DNA of 64,000 bases, from the NCBI RefSeq assembly GCF_039941195.1, contig NZ_JBDVFA010000010.1, positions 11,894-75,893 of the forward strand. Direction: 5' to 3'. This document shows, one piece after another, positions 62,188-64,000 of this stretch. The position numbers and the translations under genes are program-made. Origin of the DNA: Aurantibacter_A sp039941195. Its GTDB lineage: Bacteria > Bacteroidota > Bacteroidia > Flavobacteriales > Flavobacteriaceae. Below the pieces are notes generated by a model, which worked only from the letters and a program-made list of their open reading frames with translations, did no database searches and was not told the DNA's origin. Numbering within the stretch: position 1 is the first letter of the stretch; each line of letters begins with the position of its first letter.

Positions 62188-64000
62188 TTAATAAGGTGTT
62201 ACTATTTTTTTTGCTTTTTTCAACAACACTTTTATCGCAAGAGGTAAATCGAAATTCAAATATTTCAATTGCCGACAAAGTTTATTTGCAATTAATTACT
62301 AAAGATTATAGTATTGGACAAACCATATGGTTTAAAGCTGTAGTAAGAGATTCCAAATATCATTTACCAAGTCAATCTGGAGTGCTCTTTGTTGATTTAA
62401 TCGATCCGTTCGGGCGTATATTAGAACATCAGCTTTTAAAATTAAACAACGGTATGGGTAATGGTTCTTTATCTTTAAAAGAGGAATTCATACCAGGTGA
62501 TTATCATATACGGGCGTATACGCATTGGAACCTAAATTTTGGTGAGGCCTTTTTATTTCAATCGGATATTTCAATATATGATGAATTCAAACCTAAATTT
62601 AATACGTATTCCGGATTAAAAGTTGTCAAAAAAGATAGTATTGAACATTACTTATTAGGTAATCTTGCCATTAAACAACATGGATTTAAAGGTGATGTTG
62701 TTTTACATTTAGATGAAGAAAATACTAGAGATTCTATTTTAATTAAAGCTAAAGAGTTAAAAAACTATGCTATAAATTTAAAATTGAACGAGAAACCGAA
62801 TTGGATTAACTTAAGACTTAAAAGTAATGACAGCGTTGGAAAATCTGAAACAATAATTTTTAATGATACAGTACTTGATGTACAGTTTTTTCCTGAAAGT
62901 GGAGAACTTGTAGCGGGTTTAAATAATAAAATAGGTTTTAAGGCTATAGGATATGACTCTAAAGGAAGAAAAATTAAAGGCACTGTTTATGATAAATCAG
63001 GGAACAAGATTACAGAATTTAAGAGTAATCATTTGGGTATGGGTTCTTTTGTAATGAAGCCCTCTACTAATACTAATTACATTGCAGAAGTTTCAGAATC
63101 TACAAACTTTAAAAATAAAATTATAAAACAAATTCCTAAAGTAGTGCAGTTTGGTAGTGTTTTATCCATAGAAAAAAGAGTAAATAAGATAAATGTAAGA
63201 GTAGCTTCTACTAATCTAGAAGGTGTAATTTATATAAAAGTAAGTTGCAGAGGAAATGACTATTATTTAATTGAAGGACCCTTAAAAAAAAGTCAATTAT
63301 CCGCTGAAATTCCTACTGATGACTTACCGCATGGTATAATTATTTTCACGCTATTGAATAGAGATAAAAAGCCTATTGCAGAACGTTTATACTTCAATGC
63401 CAATCATGAAAATAATCTTGTATTAAATATAATTTCTAATCAAGAACAATATCAACATAGAGAAAAAATCAATCTAGATATTACAGTAGCTAAAGATTCA
63501 GTTCCGTCAATTAATACCGATATGTCCATCATGGTATTAAATAAAAATTTATGGCAGAATGAATATGAAAATATTAAATCATATTTTTATTTAAGCTCTG
63601 AAATTCATGGTAAAATAGAAGAACCAGGATATTATTTTAATTCAAATACTGACCGATTTAACGATTTAGAAGCATTGCTCTTAACACAAGGTTGGCGTAA
63701 TTATAAATATCCTGTCCAACGAGATTTTAACAAGTTCTATAGATTACAAAAAGCATTAAGTGTTAATGGTCATGTATTTTCTAATAATAAAAAACGAGCT
63801 GTTGGTCAAAATACCATAACATTAACAACTTTTGGAGAACAAACGACACTATATTCACAGGAATCAGATAGCTTAGGCAGGTTCAATTTTAAATTGAATG
63901 ATAACTATAAAAAGCTTCAAAGAATCTTACTTTCAGCAAAAAATAATCTAGATTCTAAAGCCAGATTAAATATTACATTAGAATCTTTAAAAATTCCTAA
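62184..64000 (+). CDS. MG2-type secreted protein (TonB-plug-associated family), C-terminus beyond window
   Basis: Open from a TTG at 62184, whose last two bases overlap the MocA stop, to the right edge with no stop, about 605 codons; a GTG at 62196 is an alternative start. A signal peptide is visible (LLFFLLFSTTLLSQ). The N-terminal part KVYLQLITKDYSIGQTIWFKAVVRDS and then FIPGDYHIRAYTHWNLNFGEA matches the macroglobulin-MG2-like domain of large Bacteroidetes proteins, followed by VQFFPESGELVAGL and LLLTQGWRNYKYP, also typical; full-length relatives end in a carboxypeptidase-regulatory or TonB plug-like domain. Role unknown, perhaps cell-surface nutrient handling. Confidence 0.8.
   Translation, partial: MINKVLLFFLLFSTTLLSQEVNRNSNISIADKVYLQLITKDYSIGQTIWFKAVVRDSKYHLPSQSGVLFVDLIDPFGRILEHQLLKLNNGMGNGSLSLKEEFIPGDYHIRAYTHWNLNFGEAFLFQSDISIYDEFKPKFNTYSGLKVVKKDSIEHYLLGNLAIKQHGFKGDVVLHLDEENTRDSILIKAKELKNYAINLKLNEKPNWINLRLKSNDSVGKSETIIFNDTVLDVQFFPESGELVAGLNNKIGFKAIGYDSKGRKIKGTVYDKSGNKITEFKSNHLGMGSFVMKPSTNTNYIAEVSESTNFKNKIIKQIPKVVQFGSVLSIEKRVNKINVRVASTNLEGVIYIKVSCRGNDYYLIEGPLKKSQLSAEIPTDDLPHGIIIFTLLNRDKKPIAERLYFNANHENNLVLNIISNQEQYQHREKINLDITVAKDSVPSINTDMSIMVLNKNLWQNEYENIKSYFYLSSEIHGKIEEPGYYFNSNTDRFNDLEALLLTQGWRNYKYPVQRDFNKFYRLQKALSVNGHVFSNNKKRAVGQNTITLTTFGEQTTLYSQESDSLGRFNFKLNDNYKKLQRILLSAKNNLDSKARLNITLESLKIP

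Noticed and set aside
1..64000. tRNA, rRNA, CRISPR, insertion sequence or prophage content
   Set aside because: I looked in all spacers and saw no cloverleaf-like segments, regular repeat-spacer arrays, transposase or phage genes; a covariance-model scan was not possible.

Overview
The window is an AT-rich chromosomal stretch from a member of the Bacteroidetes, most likely the family Flavobacteriaceae. The evidence is a type IX secretion set (type B sorting domain cargo, PorP/SprF, PorE-like OmpA protein), a TonB receptor paired with a DUF4249 lipoprotein, a short (287 aa) primary sigma factor, MenB, many lipoproteins with a Ser-Cys lipobox, almost no Shine-Dalgarno sequences, and promoter-like TAnnTTTG elements. 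I see no rRNA, tRNA, CRISPR array, prophage or insertion sequence, so it reads as ordinary chromosome with some accessory operons.

Layout. 1-6.3 kb: minus-strand transporters (DUF1275, SBF-like), a P1 peptidase, a thioredoxin-reductase-like flavoprotein divergent from a Fur-family regulator, then DUF1330-like, DoxX-like and Crp/Fnr genes. 6.5-9.8 kb: TonB receptor plus DUF4249. 10.8-13.9 kb: VWA protein, Coa1-like membrane protein, MoxR-type AAA ATPase. 14-19 kb: an OmpR/HisKA two-component system divergent from two secreted lipoproteins (tandem Spondin_N-like and tandem RskA-C-like) that share an unusual promoter layout. 19-26 kb: small membrane proteins, a TruA-like pseudouridine synthase, cysE-cysM, DUF2461, a thioesterase and an M19 dipeptidase.

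26.1-34.6 kb holds the most interesting unit: six tightly packed genes encoding a hybrid histidine kinase, a stand-alone response regulator, a membrane-anchored HEAT-repeat protein, a processive GT2 glycosyltransferase (D, DVD, GED, QRDRW motifs), an inner-membrane protein with a periplasmic TPR region, and a TPR plus YaiO beta-barrel outer-membrane protein. I infer a phosphorelay-controlled, synthase-dependent exopolysaccharide export machine that resembles Pga/Bcs systems in plan but has HEAT repeats instead of a visible c-di-GMP module. Just downstream are two tandem, homologous microproteins of 32-33 residues with no assigned function.

35-44 kb: rpoD, DUF6155, an SF2 helicase with a GT-B glycosyltransferase, menB and a VWA protein. 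44-50.3 kb: the type IX cargo/SprF/PorE operon. 50.6-64 kb: a serine hydrolase, a three-gene peptidoglycan-hydrolase operon (3D-domain protein, amidase, M14 peptidase), a VWA lipoprotein, a DUF5916 protein, a periplasmic molybdenum hydroxylase (2Fe-2S and molybdopterin subunits), a MocA-like nucleotidyltransferase, and a large MG2-type secreted protein that runs off the right edge.
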